14,818 nucleotides of DNA from Clostridia bacterium (GTDB lineage Bacteria; Bacillota; DSM-521; Neomoorellales; Neomoorellaceae). The stretch spans positions 1-14,818 of the forward strand of contig JASUSX010000015.1 of assembly GCA_030445875.1 (NCBI GenBank), in the 5' to 3' direction. Below are positions 14,712-14,818 of the stretch, piece by piece (position 1 is the stretch's first letter; every line of letters starts with the position of its first letter). The translations under genes were made by a program, and so were the position numbers. The notes beneath the pieces are model-generated. The model did not search any database, had not been told where the DNA came from, and saw only the letters and a program-made list of their open reading frames with translations.

Positions 14712-14818
14712 TTATCTAGTTCTAAACTCCTGTAATCGGGTAAACTCAAGCAAGCGGTCCATGGTTTTTAAAGTAAAAACCTTGCCCCGGGTTGCCAGAA
14801 GTAGCTTTTTCATATCAT
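14712..14818 (-). CDS. Possible 3' end of an upstream gene (partial, unidentified)
   Basis: On the minus strand a frame is open from the window edge to a TAA at 14714-14712, encoding about 34 residues ending LLEFTRLQEFRTR. It includes an in-frame ATG (MKKLLLATRGKVFTLK). The segment is charged and probably helical. It could be the C-terminus of a regulator or other protein lying beyond the window, or a chance frame, because this stretch is A+T-rich and short. The stop lies about 100 bp upstream of the symporter start, and I saw no convincing promoter or terminator in that gap. Confidence 0.3.
   Translation of the reverse strand, partial: DMKKLLLATRGKVFTLKTMDRLLEFTRLQEFRTR

Noticed and set aside
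1..14818. Very frequent CCAGG/CCTGG words throughout the window
   Set aside because: They follow from G+C-rich codon choice (CTG followed by G-starting codons) in the coding frames and do not form spaced or clustered arrays.

Overview
This 14.8 kb window is G+C-rich and densely coded. It looks chromosomal and probably comes from an anaerobic, thermophilic Firmicute of the Moorella / Thermoanaerobacterales type. That placement is an inference from ferredoxin-dependent 2-oxoacid metabolism, Gram-positive-style Shine-Dalgarno sites, frequent GTG/TTG starts and Pro/Ala/Gly-rich proteins. No rRNA, tRNA, CRISPR array, transposase or phage gene was seen.

Layout, left to right. (1) Positions 1-5263, minus strand: an ABC-transport operon transcribed leftwards. 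It encodes a large exported/membrane protein of 892 aa, an ABC ATPase, an ABC-2-type permease, and the N-terminal part of a further membrane protein that runs off the left edge. All four genes appear to start with GTG or TTG. (2) 5264-5533: a 270-bp gene-free leader containing a strong hairpin just ahead of the first Shine-Dalgarno site. (3) 5534-7000, minus: pyrimidine-nucleoside phosphorylase carrying three extra 18-residue tandem repeat units. (4) 7021-9209: a patchy, remodelled region. It holds a 25-bp direct repeat, the C-terminal remnant of an alpha/beta hydrolase, a soluble chemoreceptor with a C-terminal zinc-binding (CZB) domain driven by a near-consensus sigma-A promoter, the C-terminal remnant of an AbrB-type antitoxin, and a strong rho-independent terminator. 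(5) 9210-14612, minus: a sodium:solute symporter, phenylacetate-CoA ligase (overlapping the symporter gene), a terminator, a separate promoter with a perfect palindrome, then iorA-iorB (indolepyruvate:ferredoxin oxidoreductase). (6) The right edge may hold the 3' end of one more minus-strand gene.

How the genes fit together. The right-hand cluster can be read as one aryl-acid module: a Na+-driven carrier for import (or export), a CoA ligase that makes aryl-acetyl-CoA, and an IOR that interconverts aryl-acetyl-CoA and arylpyruvate. In the reductive direction this would salvage aryl acetates into aromatic amino acids. In the oxidative direction it would ferment aromatic amino acids. The sequence cannot decide the direction. 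The left-hand operon is a complete ATPase/permease pair with a large extracytoplasmic partner and an unknown substrate. The most unusual features are the repeat expansion inside the phosphorylase, the palindrome at iorA, and the chemoreceptor gene sitting between two truncated genes.
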